From Dimorphilus gyrociliatus (Eukaryota; Annelida; Polychaeta; Dinophilidae): 64,000 nucleotides of DNA. Every line of letters begins with the position of its first letter. Within the stretch, counting starts at the first letter, position 1. This document shows positions 1 to 22,000 of the stretch, one piece after another. The position numbers and the translations under genes are program-made. The notes under the pieces were generated by a model. The model did no database searches. It was not told the DNA's origin and worked only from the letters and a program-made list of their open reading frames with translations. The stretch is taken from positions 496,001-560,000 of the forward strand of contig CAJFCJ010000023.1 in assembly GCA_904063045.1 (NCBI GenBank). Reading direction: 5' to 3'.

Positions 1-7744
<7,744 letters not shown>

Positions 7745-8377
7745 TGTACAACCTATTTTGGACAAAAAATTCCGTCTGCAACAAGCTAGTACCGACTGCA
7801 ATGCTCTCGCATCTCGACTGCGATAAATCGATAATGTATGTATATAATATAGTATCCTTAGAGTCGACCTATCGCTTTTCAGCTTAATTCTACAGCCTAT
7901 AAAGTTTTAGGTAGAGGTGAAATTTTTTGTGTGCTCATTTGCATTTAATTAAAACCACGTGTTTTTCTTTCTACGTATTTAATTAGGCGGAGGAGAACGA
8001 CATCTGCATTCTAATAGTATCTTTGATATACTAGTCTAAAAATGCAGATGGCGTACCGCAAAGTCAATAGTCTCCAGTAAATTTATCAAAGAACTCTTCT
8101 TATAAAATTCATACAAAGTTAAAATTTATTCGAAAATTTTTATTTTGAAAAAATTAGTAGTAATTTGTAAAAGAATCTAGTAATTCATTGATTTTCCGGC
8201 CACGACGACCGGAAGCAAGCAAAGCCTAGAGACTGCTGAACGTTATGTCGCTTGGTTCCGAGTTCCATTCATAAATATTTTACGTAATATTCGTTTCAGC
8301 TTTGGAGACCATACGACGACTGCACAGCGCATGCCGTATTCCGTTTTCCGACTGCAAAAGCAGTAAGGCGAGAAAAT
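7745..8377. promoter_or_regulatory. Shared head-to-head promoter region between STK32 and CPEB
   Basis: The start codons of the divergent genes are 633 bp apart, so this interval must hold both 5'UTRs and probably both promoters. It has an ETS-type motif ACCGGAAGC at 8208-8216 and an E-box CACGTG near 7957. A pyrimidine-AG acceptor-like site at about 8299 (CGTTTCAG) could end a 5'UTR intron of the CPEB gene. The motifs are seen directly; promoter function is inferred from the arrangement. Confidence 0.45.
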
Positions 8378-11300
8378 ATGTCGGATCTAGGATTATCCGT
8401 ATTGAATAAAACAACCTTAAACAATCAAGAAAACCTATTTTCGAGTCATGACATACCAGAAGTGAAGGATGAAGAGGTCAACGCTGTCGCAACGTCTTTG
8501 CAGAACATAGCTTTAACCCCTACAAGTTTTTGGAGTTCTGCAACAGAAGACGTTACGAGATATCCACCCCCACCTGCCACCCATACATTTGCCCCACCTC
8601 CCGTAAATGGAACTGGAATGTTTCAGCCATTCGTACCGATGGGGAGGCGGATGGTAACCCCAAGACCCTATAAGCAAGGTTATCCCTCCTGGAGTAATGG
8701 TGTAAGCGGCAGGAAACAGAATATGCCCTTTAGGAAGGTGCCTGTAACACAGCCGCAAAGGTTTAAGAGAGAGGACAATCTGCTACCTTTGCAGGTAAAT
8801 ATGCGTAGTCATGTATAAAAGTAATCGGATTTCGTAATGGATGTATAATCATATGACTGTTCCTTTTTTATAGGATCAGGCTGCTGGTGGAGAACAAATG
8901 AAATTCGCGACTAGTTTGGAGAGTAATCTGCTTGATATAATCAAGACGGATCATTCGGCGAAAGGTTTGTATATTTTGCGTTAAGTGTTCTGTGTGTATT
9001 GTGGCAGATGGTCTAGAAGGCATATGGTGGCGCATGCGCTACAATGCGCAATATGGCGTCTCTTTTACCGATGGGTTCAAGGGGGGTCCAATCAGATTGC
9101 CAGTAGTTAATGGGATGCTATTTCAGATCTCTGTCTATAATAATTTGAGCGGATAGAAAGACTCTAAAGTTGAAAATCTTATTTATTAGGTTCATGTATG
9201 TTTATATATATAGATATATACTCTCACACTCTTTCTTACATAAATCTATACGTATAGAAATTAATACGTTAGTTTGCGAAGAAAGAACCAAAAATAGAGA
9301 AACAACTAGAAAGTTGATCTAGTAGGAGGAAACTTTTTTTTTATACCTTCCTTAAAAAAGTACAAATATCTGTTGTTCTTATTTCTCTCTCTCTCTCTCT
9401 CTCTTCTCTCCCAATGCTTTATTAATCATAGTTGATTAGACATTAATAAAAATCTAGTTAGAATAGAAAATATTTATCTATAAGACGATTATTACGACCT
9501 TTTGAGCGAGTACGATTTGTAAATAAAGTGCTAACGTCTGAGAGGGAGAAATGTTGAAGTGGGAAACAGTTACTTGTGCTACTTGTTACTTAGACTAACA
9601 ATGAGGCCAGCTGTAGAGACGAAAATCTCAAATGGGCCTAGAAAACTGTTAGAGATTAAGGAATCTTTTAGAAAAAAAAATACATGTATGTATATAGTGC
9701 ATATATACAGTATATATATATATACATATATACATATATATACGTATGTTATACGCAGCCAACATATAGAAGGATGTATGGATTTGTATGTCTAAATATT
9801 ATTTTGCCCAGATATTACTTTTTCTCCTATAAAATCTTATTGGCTAAATCTCGGTCAACACATGGAAAAGCCAATTTTAATGAATTGAATTTCATTGAGT
9901 TTTAATTTAATAAGAATGAATACTATAGGTGGTTTTTTTTTCTGCGTTACGGAGAGAGTATGGTGTGAAAAATTCAATTAGGCCTAAATCGAATTGTATT
10001 GTTTGTTTTTTATGAAAAGAATTGCTAAGTATCTACTGAAATTCAATATTGCGTAGAGAACTGTAAACAGTTTGATTTCATTGTTCAACTGGCCATTCAA
10101 CGTGTTAAGGCGCAACTGTACATACCCGGAAGAGATAATGCATGAACATGTTTAAAGTTACACATGTTACTTGCGCTATCGCTCTCTCTCTCTCTTTTTT
10201 TTTTTTATTTTTTTTTAGCTGTTTTTTTTTTATACTTTTGATTTTGTTCTCTCGCTTAATTCGGCCTGTTCGATGTTATTCTTGTTGTTTTTTATTTTTT
10301 ATCTCTTTTTATTTTTAAATTTTAGTTAAAAATAACGAAAGTTATTATTAAACTATTCAGTTAAAAGTAGAATGTGATGTTTGGAACACAATTATGGTAC
10401 CCAGAGGACAAATAATTCGTTTAACATGCACTATTGCAGTGTAAATAAGCTCTTTCAATTAATATAAAGATATACTTAAGTAAATTTATTCTCTATGCTA
10501 CTTATGAAGTATTGTCCTAGTATTCTTATACTACCTATGATTGTAGAGTAAATTCTCTTTATCCCTCTAAATTATTCACCAGAATTGTGCCCTACAAACA
10601 AATTATTGGGAATTTTGCACTAGTAACGTACCAAAAAAAAATAATTGTACCAAAAACTAATTATTGCGTTTGGCAGAATTTCCCTATTGCAAGTAATAGG
10701 GTTAAAACGTTAGTTATGCGTATAAATTATTATTCTCACCTAGAAATTATGTATAGAAGAATACTAAAGAATATGAAAGAAAGGCCGATTCTGTCTTGCT
10801 CGTCCGATAAAAAGTAATTACACTTTTATGACTCTTTCCCCCAATCAATTCTCTTTGGATTATAAAACTAATTAGCGATCTAATGTAGTTTTATTAAAGC
10901 ATACATGCGTATATAACAGTCTTATAATCAAGTAGAATATATCTATAGTGGAAAATAATGTTTATAGAATATGAAAGAGAGTTATGTAAGCAAATTAATA
11001 TTCAAAATATTTGCATACCTTAAAATATAAATACACTTTGTATGGATGCTTTTATATGTAGCCTAACAAAATACCTTATTTATATATACAGCGTATATAA
11101 TATGTACTATCTCTATAGTTAGTAAATATATATATATATATACATATATATTCTATCAGATCTCTTTTTAATCTTAAAAAGTATTATATTGGAATATTAC
11201 AAGGCTTCAGCATGTTTTTCCTCTATCTTTTATGTCTTGATATTTCTTGTCAAAATATATATATAAAATAATTTTATAAATCAATATGTCTTTTTCTATT

Positions 11301-14300
11301 AAAAACATATTTATTCACTCCGTATAAAACATGGTATTCATTCAGCCTATAAAAAGCAGACGTTTCCCCATTGTCTATATACATAATACAATGTAAATTT
11401 CTGCAAATGCTGCATATAAAATAGGCCTATCCCAATTAATATTCCTGATTAAAACCGTTAGACCGGAAACTATAGCTTGGTGGTGAGTGGGAGTGGAAAG
11501 CGAAGGCGACAGATGTTCGAGCTTATTTTTTACTCAACACAATTTCAATAGGCCTAGAACAATCGTTTTTCATTCTTAAATGTCAACTGCAAGAGTTGGC
11601 TATTAAGTAGCCCCATAACTCTATAGCGTCTCTTCTCCTAGCTTACGTGTAAAGATAAGATTGACAACAGTGAGAAAGCAATAATTATCGCTGATAGTTG
11701 CAATAATATTATTGATAATTGTTAATTGAATAAAGAGGAAGAGCAATAGGGAAGAGGAAAGATAAGCAGAGAAAAGTAGTTGAAAAGTAGAACAAACTAA
11801 AAAGAGGAGAATGAAAATTACGTATGGAAGAAATATAAAGAGAGAATATTTATTTATATTTTATTAAATGTTTATCAAAACAATTAATCTCTTGTTATAT
11901 TTTGTTTGTTTAAACTATATTAGTTGTTTTTTTTATTTATTTGATTTCTAAAGAGAAAGAAGAAATGTAATAAGCAATTCATCCGGTTTGATTTATTGGA
12001 CAATTTACGATTGAATGTTGTTAACAGTTTTTAAATGAAAAGAACAGAAGGCTGACAAATAACGAAGAAACCGAAATGTACCTAAAATCTGAAACATTTC
12101 TCTGCTCTAACGACAGTCCTTAACGCATTTAAGCCAGTACGAATGCCTTGTGTGCGTTTAATTTGTAGATTTTGTTTTTTTCTCCCTCTTTACTCTATGT
12201 CTCTTTTTACAGCTTCTGTATTATATTCATAGAAGATTTTAGTAAAAGTTTCCTCTTTCTTTATTAAGAAGATTAGACCTAAGTAATTCAGCATTTATTC
12301 TTTTTTCATGTCTTATAACGTTCGACATTTATTATACAGAAATTGTATTTTGCGTAGTATCCCGAAGCAGCTGTCTATTGATTGATCGATCAAGCGTCGA
12401 TTTAAAACTGATTTTTTTCAGGCGACTGCAACGATGCAGTCTATCAATCCTTTGCTCGGCTCATCAAAAAACTGTCAGACTGTTGTAAATCATTGTAGAA
12501 GCTACTCTCCCATTCAGTTTTTCCCAAGCAAAATAATGGTGTGTTTCGGTTGAACTAGTTTATGAGAGGAGTTTTTGTAGCTTATCCCTTAGTTATTCCA
12601 TTTATAAAGTTTCGTTAAAGAGTTGTGTGTTAAAGAGGCGAAAAAACTGATATATTAACCTGACGGACGGAAATATTTAAAGTATCATTAAATAATTCGT
12701 TCCCATTCTATATACATATGTTTTATAAATTGCGCTGTCTAGAAACTGTTGACAATTTTTCTATTGAATGGATATATACAATAATAGAATTTAGTATTGT
12801 ATAAAAATAAAGAGCATATATACTGTATAGTTATATATATTTGATAGAAACTATGTATAGATGTATACACTTTTAGTATATATGCACACCATTCTCCTTA
12901 TAATATATTTATGTTGAATATCATTTCTCACTACAAGTGACATAAAAATATATCAACTGCAAATTACACTATATTTACTTTTGAATTCCTAACTGTAAGT
13001 ACAAGTCACTCAACTCTCGCCCTTTTATTTACTATTTATTGATTATTTTATATTCTGTGCAAATGTTCTGGATTATAGGATATGTATTAGATAGAGTTTT
13101 TCCACTCTATTCCACACAAAAGAGGCCGTAAATTATTAAAATATTGTTTTTTTCTCAACTTAATTGCATCTTGTCGATTCGTAAATTATATATATCCTAA
13201 TTTTAATTAGCGATTTACACTATTCATAAGCTGGTTTATTTTATTGTAACGAAACTTTTATAGTTAATTAGTCGTTCTTTGCATCTAGGCTTTGGTAATT
13301 TGAGATTTTGATTGATACATTAACGTTTAATTTGAAGTTATCAGCTTTTTACTTGCCCCAGCTTTGTAGTTTCGAATCAATAAAAATTACTTCGATCCAA
13401 CTAGTTTTTTCTATCGTAAAATATTATAGAAGCTTTCCAAAAAAATCTTCAATTAGTATTATAATCTAAAGAAGGTTAAGGGAAAAAGACTCCCTTTTAC
13501 TATGTTCCTTTATTCCTTATAGTTATTTGGAGTTATCTTTAAATGAGAAATTTAGCTGTGACGACGTCTTGAAAGTGTTAACTTGAAAGAAGAAAATTTA
13601 GCAGGAATAAAGAATTTAAGATAAAAGAAACAAGAGTATTGGAATAAATACTATGCTATATTTAATATAAAAATTAGTTCCTGGATTTAAAGTAAAGGAT
13701 ATATTGTGTAAAGACCATAGAAAATATATTTACCGTCTTGTACTGCGTGTAACAATTAGCATATAAAAAGTATGCTATAGTGTATTCGCTTAATGAGATC
13801 CTGTAACTTTTCTCCCTTTCTCTCCCTACCCCCCTACCTTCCCCCCCCCCCCTCACACACATAATAGTCTATATATATATACATGTATATATTTACAGTA
13901 TGCGTATGTATTAAAGCTAAATATCCATATCAGTTTAAATGTCTATGTATCTATTACATAACTTGAAATTTTACTAATTACTATGTAACGTTATGTTAAA
14001 TCCTATATAAGCTATTCAGTATGTAGAGCTATATTTGGCTCAATAACTCGCCTACTTCGCTATCCGCCATCTTAATTTAGACAATTTGCTAGATAGAGAA
14101 AGAAACGAAAAGTTTAAAGAGCCCTACAGTGACTTATTGTCTCTAATTATAAGCCATTCAATTCCTATCATATTATGATAACGTCATTATTCGACCATAA
14201 AAGATTGTAAAATCCAGAAAGTTCAATAGAGAATTCCCCTATAGATTTTTTTTTGTGCTAATCGATTTTTCAACTGTTACAAAATATGTAGCGTATAATA

Positions 14301-16338
14301 TTTCGTTAAGTTAAAAGTCTTTGAGAAATTGCTTAAACGAACTGAAAAGATGTAGGTTTTGTTTCCTTAATAAACGTGAAAGATATTGTAAACAAAGATA
14401 TTGATTGCTGTGCAACTCCAAAAGTCTATGTCGACCTGACCTAATTTTAAATGTCACATTGTTTTAGGTAATGAGCGTCACCTGAGAGAGAAGGAAAATG
14501 AATGGGAAGGGGGTTTGGGAAAGACTTTTGTTATATTTCTTATCTTTATTCTTTTGCTGTCAACATCCAATTGTTTGCTATCGTAGCAACCCCATTAAAT
14601 ACCGTCACGTGACCTATTACTAAAAAGCTATCGTATGAGTGTCGATAGTAATTTTATATTATATAATTAAGCCAGAGGCAATATATGTGATTTATTGATT
14701 CTCAGTATCTTTTATATTGTATGTTTTTTTCCTTTTACCCTATTTTTTTTATCATTTCCCTACATAGAAGCCTTGTAGTGTAAGTCGTTGGTGGCATATA
14801 CAGTACAGTATATATCCTTATATATACTCTGTACATGTGTATTGGTGAATAGATGTAATATTTCTCAAATATTTCTATTTGCCAAATTATAATCTGCTTT
14901 CCAGGCAATAAAGTAGCTTTATTAATTATTTACCGTGGTTATAAATACTATAATATATACTTATAATATGAACATCTATGCTATTGTTAACTTAATGCCT
15001 AATAATATAGATGAAGAGGAGGGGGAAGGGTGGGAGTAGTTAAGAATGTCGAGTATTAGTATTCGTGTAAAGGAAATCTGTGTACCTTATATGTTTCATT
15101 TCATACTTTGATTACGCCAGGATAATCGTATTTAATTTGTATAGAATGTAATAATTGTATTTCTTAATTTAATTCTGCATTATCAAATGGAGACAAATCG
15201 GAGAATTACTCAACTGAATATAACCCATAGAACAAAGTAAATAAGTTGTATTATTAAGTTTCATCATATTTCCCTTTTATGTGAGAGATAAAAAAATTTT
15301 TTAAGCTAACTTAATAACATATTTGATTTTCCTTTATGAGTCTTTGGCCTTTCTCTTGAAATATCTATTAAAGAAATTTTTACAATATAGTCTGCTAGAT
15401 ATATCAAATATTCAACACTACTTATAAAACCATTTCGCAAGGGATTTCACTTGAAAGTACCTCATCCGCTAAAATTACCTTGAACGTTAATTTGCTCTCT
15501 AACAGACCTATATTAGTCCATGGGAACTGCTTCTAAAGTGTTTACTGTTTATCTAATCAATGCAACTTTTGTTTACAGGTCAGCAAGTGGGGAATGGTTG
15601 GCTGCAACACGACAAATATACAATCAGAGGTAAGGGCGTCTTCTTTTACCTGATTTAAATCGCATAGGTACTCTATTTAGCTTTTTTACATAACGGAAAT
15701 CCTTTAGTTTAAATTATAATCACCAAAGACAGAGCGATTAGACGGGAGGTCGGTGTCATAATGAATTTCATTCAATATTTAGAGATGCGAATAGTATTAC
15801 TGTATTCTCTTTAGATTGTATGTGTTTGGTCATATTAAACAAAAAAAAACAAAGAATAGAAGAGGGAGTAAGGCAAGGAAAAGGAAAAGTTTAAGAATAA
15901 GGACCAATCGCGATGATTAATATAGAATCTAAAAATACTATTGTATTTATTAAGCGCTCTTTCATTTTATCCTTTCATTTTTTGTTTCCTTTCAAGAATT
16001 GATTCTATTTTGATATCAGATTTTTATCCTTGCTCTATTCTTTAAATGAAGAGGAAATATATCAGTTTATTTTCTCTTAAAGATAAACACTGTTTCTCAG
16101 GCTGTTTGGATTTAATGTACAAGTGATAGTAGCACAATAATTATATATATATATATATATATACTATATATATGTAAAGTATATCGTATAGTTTAGAAAG
16201 GAGAAAAAAAAACATTTAACTAATAAAAGTTGATTTGACGTAAATTTTTCCATTCGATTGAGTTCAATTCACTTGTTTCCCACTTATTATCGATTGGCTA
16301 ACTGTGCTACTATTTATCAAGTATCGAGAAAAATGTAG

Positions 16339-16369
<31 letters not shown>

Positions 16370-19022
16370 AAGTATACCTACTGTATGCCATATATGTACA
16401 GCACATTCAATATATATATATACAGGTATATATTTATATTTTCGTATACAGAAAAATAGAGGAAAGATTGGATGTTTTGATTGTTAAATTATTGCTCTAT
16501 TTAGCCCTAGGCGTTGGGCTTAATTTCTAAATCCATTGTCGCGTTATATGTCATTATATGTACAGGAAATCATTAATACTAATTATCTATTTCTTTTAAA
16601 ATATTCTCTAATCAGCCATTTTTACTATGATTCTGAAACCTTTCCTATCAGAGATAGAGATAAAAATAAATGATTAACTTAATTTATTTTCTTTTAAAGT
16701 AGTTGGCAATGATCTTTTATTATTGAGCTAGTGACATTTGGTGTTGAGAAAGAAAGAGACGCAATTACTTTAAACACGGCTGTTGGGTAAGAATCAGGAT
16801 CCGATTTCTCAGACATTTTACCACTTTGAGATCCTATCCTCATTCTCGACAATCTAATTTAATAATATCACATATCAATCGTAGCAGCCAGTACAATACA
16901 ATTGGTTGACTTTATAACATATCATAAACTGTGACAAACTAATAGTATATAGGGATAGACTATAGAAAAGAAGGTGATTTATCTACTAAATCTTAGCATT
17001 ATATATAGTATTCTTTAGTCGCGTAATCTGATGGCAGTTATGTAGTACTTTGTATATATTTATACGTGTACAAGATGTATACCAGTTAAGCAATCAAAGT
17101 AATATATACCTATATATAGTATTATATAAGAGTAAATAGGGAAATATTTCGAGTAGATATCAACTGTACACTATTCTAGCCCTAAGTAGAGGTTAATATT
17201 GATGTTTTCTTTAATATATGTGCCTAGGTTTTACGTGCCCTTCTTTTAAGAATTTTTAATAAACTATTACTGATAATTTCGCGAAAGGAAAATGTCAAAT
17301 GAAATTTAAATTTTACATTGAAATTTTCCTCTTTTAACAATTTAATGATACACTAATGAGATATTTTGATGAGCCTATTTTTAGCACATTACAAGTCTTT
17401 GCTTTTATCCTCTTCGGCCTTAAAAAAATCTATTGAAATTGATTGTTTTCAAGGCGTCACTGCTTAGAGCGTCTAAAAATTTGCTCACAATTAAATTAAT
17501 TAAACATACAAAGAGGCCGGCTGCTCCTTTAATTCCATTCTGAATTCCATTTCCGTTCGACGTCTTTCTCTTGCCGATAGTTTAGGTGCACTGAATCGAT
17601 TGAACGTAAGCGAACCGTTGAATTTTGAAAATAGGCCACTAAAGAAGTGTGACAAGCATCTCAGAGCCATTCCGCTCGACTAATTTTTAAGCGTCACTGA
17701 TTTCTACTTGACGCTGTCTAAAATGTTCCCTGCTTCTAAATGATTGGATGCTATTAAATATTCAGCAAATCTAATGTCAGACGGGAAAGATTAAGAACTC
17801 AAGGCTTAAACAACTTAAGCTATTTAATCAATGCATTTGGTAATTGGAAAGAAAACAAACTGCTTATAAAGGAAAAAAATTCTAGCCACTCTTTCTCTTA
17901 CTTTGGCCCTTTTCCTCTTCCATTTAGCATGAATATTTTAAGAGAAGATGATTTTCTCTCTTCCGATTCGAATCTATACAGAATGGAAATGAATAAATCA
18001 GTGAAACTGAAATAACAATGCTATATATATTATATATATATATATATATATACTGTATAAACATTTCTTTTTCTATTTTAAATCTAAAAGAAGGACAAAA
18101 AATTCAGTATTCCAACACAGATATGCACTTAATTTGATGATCAGCTTGCTCTTTGTGCTCACGCATCATCACCATACATGGTACTTTTCTTTCTAGTGTT
18201 TTCCTTATGCTTTTAGATTACACTAAATGCCTTCCAGTCATACATAAACGTTGAATAAGAAAAAGTACTTGTTATTTACATCAAAATCAGAGTTCCCTTT
18301 TAGTAATTCGTTGTAAAATTCCTAAAGATGTTTGGGTGTCTTTAAATATTCAGTGAAAATTCGCTCAGATAATTATTACCCTCTAAATTCTTATAAATTC
18401 TTTATTGTGAGTCGTCTCTTTTTCCGTCATTAAATTGATTGGACAGTGTTGAATTTGGATAGTAAATATTGAATAAAGTTCGTTAGGTCGATGACTGCCA
18501 TCTAATCTTCTAAGCCGCTTATATCTGGCATATAGGACGTCTTCGATTCCTGACTCGTTAGCATTTAAATAAGCGCTTAAATGACTTAAAAGACAGTTAC
18601 GACCTATTGCATAAAATAGAGGGGGAGAAAAAGAGAGGAAGGGACTGAGGGAGAGGAGAGGACGAAAGAATATAGAATCGCTATAGATATTTAATTATTA
18701 TCTTTTTTTTATTAATATTGCTATTACTTATATTTGGAGATCTTTTATAGAAAAAAAAATAGTTAAAAGGATTATTTATTATTCTTTAAAGTAATATTCT
18801 AGCTTATTATTATTAATGAGAGCTTTCTAATCGGATTTTGCGGGGGTGTATACGATTTTGACAATGAAAAAACTGATTTATTCGCAAGAATGATATAATA
18901 TAGAAATAAAAATGAAAGGTAGGCCTAATATACAATATATTCCTTTTTAATATTGTATTGTTTGAAAATAGATAAGTAGTGAAATTGTATATGGATGGAT
19001 TTAAGTGTATGAATATGTATAT

Positions 19023-19058
<36 letters not shown>

Positions 19059-22000
19059 CGAAAGGAAGAAAAGTGAGAGAAAAAAGTAGAAAACAGGCCA
19101 AGACCTATAGATTAAGATAACGATATTTATGATTAATACGATATTAAGATATTCTCTTTTATAATTATTTTATTTTAGTTACAGAAAAGTAATTCCATTT
19201 ATAATAAAAAATTAAAGGGAAAAAGGGAAGTTTGTGTACATGTAATTGGCTCATTACAGCGTAAATCGGTATATATATTTAATCCTTTGTAAATAGATGA
19301 AAATCTTTTACTTTTGACAAAATAAATAGCTTGTAGAGAGAAGGAGGGAGGGAGGGAGAGAATAAAAATTAGCTTCTTTTCTCTTTTCTTCGACATCTTT
19401 ATAATTCTTAAGATATTGCTTACAAGAAAACATGGATATAAATTTCCGAAAATTCAATAAACTATTCAAGATGGCTGTTAAAAGGTTAATTTCAAGGCAT
19501 CCAATCGTTTTAATAGCGCCAAATTTTTTAGATGCCCCTCAAAAACAAGTGACGCCTAACGACAAGTCAATTCCCCCGACATTTGCAGGCATTTTCGCGG
19601 TTGGACGATTCGAAAATGAATTGCCGTCTACTTTTAATCGTTTCCTCTTGCGGGACGTTTAATAAATTGTGTTTATACAGGCGTCCAATTTGATTTTCGT
19701 AGGCGTCTGATTACTATGCAAATTTTTCGACGGAATGTAAACAAATTGGAGAACACTTGGTTTACCAGAAACAATTTTAGCAATTTTCACGCTTTTCTCA
19801 AATTATTCACAAAAACAAACTAATTGACCGATTTACCTTTAACCAATTTATTCCAATATCAAGAGCTTGCTTTGTGAAAGAAAATTGCATAGTTGAAGTC
19901 TATAAATAGTTCATTTATTATTGTAAATTCAAACTGTCACTATATATATATATATATATTTTCAATCGGACTATTTATAGATAGCTGGATAGATAAATAA
20001 ACAGATAGCCAGATATAGATATATATTCTTTTATTTACTTTTTGAAGCGCATACAAAATATAAATTCGTTTTGTTTTTATGTTTCCATTTCTTCCATTCC
20101 TTTGTTGATCTAATTGCCAGATCGAGTCGTTGATCGAGTCAATTCCATTTGAAAGCGATGATAACTATTGTACCAATTTCGATTTTTGGACGTTTATCAC
20201 CCACGTGTAACCGCTTGCCAATAGATATGTCCACATGTATGTACGCGTGTGTTTGTGTGCAATGTGCTTATGCACGTCTATGAGAACAATTCCTCTTTCT
20301 ATTGAAAGAAAATACATTTGCGCCATATGCTACAAATGTATTTATAAAAATAATCTAAACATTAAAATTAAAAAAAGACTGCCATATGAATTTTTTATTA
20401 AAGGAAAAACACAAAACAAAACAAAAATACAAACAAAAAAAAATGGGAACTAATCCTTTCTATTATATTTATTATTTTAAATGATTGTATTAAGTTTTAC
20501 GTTGAGAGCATCGGTAATCAATCAATTTTAGATTAATCAAGCTCCTGCTCCGAAGATAGGCTTTTGACAGAAATAGTAGAAAATAAATTGGTGGGTGATA
20601 AATGGATAATTGTTTTCGTAACTTGTCTTGTTTTATGCTTTAAAATTTCGCTCTCTCTTCCATTTTTATATAATGTATATTAAGCAATGGTTAAGCAGTA
20701 GTTATTAATAAAATATTGAGTAGATATACTAGCATTTTATAAATGGAATATTATATTATACAATATACAGTATGTTTGTAAGAGCAGAAGAAAAACGCAA
20801 ACTATTTCAACATTTGCAATTAATTAAATTTTAAGAGTAAATTTCATCCAGATGCGGACAACTTTATTGACCATTCAATCAAAAAATCATCCCTCTCTTT
20901 CTTTCCTCATGTATATACGGTGTATATATATAATGTATTACTTATCCATTTGCTTACCTATTTATAAACGATAATAATAATAAAATCAAAATAACGCCTA
21001 TGTACAGTGTTTATTTTTAAGGAATAGAACAAATACTTTTCCATCTTACTCCTCAATCTTCTTTTTCTATTTTTTTTTAGTTTTGCTTAGCGTTCTCGCG
21101 TAGATTTCAATCCAATAAAAACACGGTCACTATTAGTGACCGAAATGAAAATCGATGAAGTAACTCAGTCTAGATTTGCAAAAACGTCTCTTTTTTTTCT
21201 TACAGCTAACAAATTCGGAAAACGAAAAGGTTTGCTAGTTTGTTTGTTCTCTTTCGTTATGCACGAACAAACTGATCGAATAGAGTGTTGTATATACATG
21301 TATATATATATATATATAAATTATAATGTATATATACAAATATATATATATATAACATATATATAAAAATTTGTGTGTGTTTGTGTGTCTTTTTTTTCCC
21401 TTTGTTTTTTTTTTACTTCTTATTTTAAGTTCTAGTCAAATAAACTGCAGTAGTTTGTTGTGCAACTGTCGATTGACTATTGAATAATTTCTTTTTCTTC
21501 TTTTTTCCCCCTCTCTATTCTATAGGAAAATCACCTTTTGGACTCGCAGCAACCGAGGATGGTATCCTTTCAACAGATGACTTTGATTCAAATTCATCCA
21601 GAACTTCACCTACGATGATGGGAGAAAAATTTTCTAGGAAGGTTTGTAATAAAACAATTTTTTTCCATTACTTTTTTTTAATTATTCATTTAATATCAAA
21701 TAACAATATTGCTGGGTAACAGCCTCTTCTAGAGAGGCCGTCTTTCGATGACTTGTAAACGCCACTAACGACGCTGAAGGGGCAGAGAAATATTTTATAA
21801 GATTAGGCATTTTCTAGTTATATTGACTTTAGAATTATATTAAAATATATACAAAAAAAGGCAGAAAAAAGATATGAGAGCTCATAAATATCAATATTAC
21901 TATGCATAAAATTGGAGCTATACATTTATATATTTTATATACAGTATATATATATATCAATATCATTAAAGCATGCCTATAATATATATATCAATATCTT

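Larger units (their letters stand above)
8965..15578 (+). other. CPEB intron 2 (6.6 kb)
   Basis: Long AT-rich intron. It contains a CT tract at 9384-9404, TA-rich patches, a 12-C run at 13841-13852, an NRF1-like motif at 9030-9039 and a candidate cryptic exon at 12422-12484. Nothing else was recognised. Confidence 0.8.

Noticed and set aside
19432-19662. 76-codon open frame (MDINFRKFNKLF...) in CPEB intron 3
   Set aside because: Sequence is complex enough to notice, but no domain, no partner exon and no clear acceptor before it; kept only as part of a possible regulatory island.
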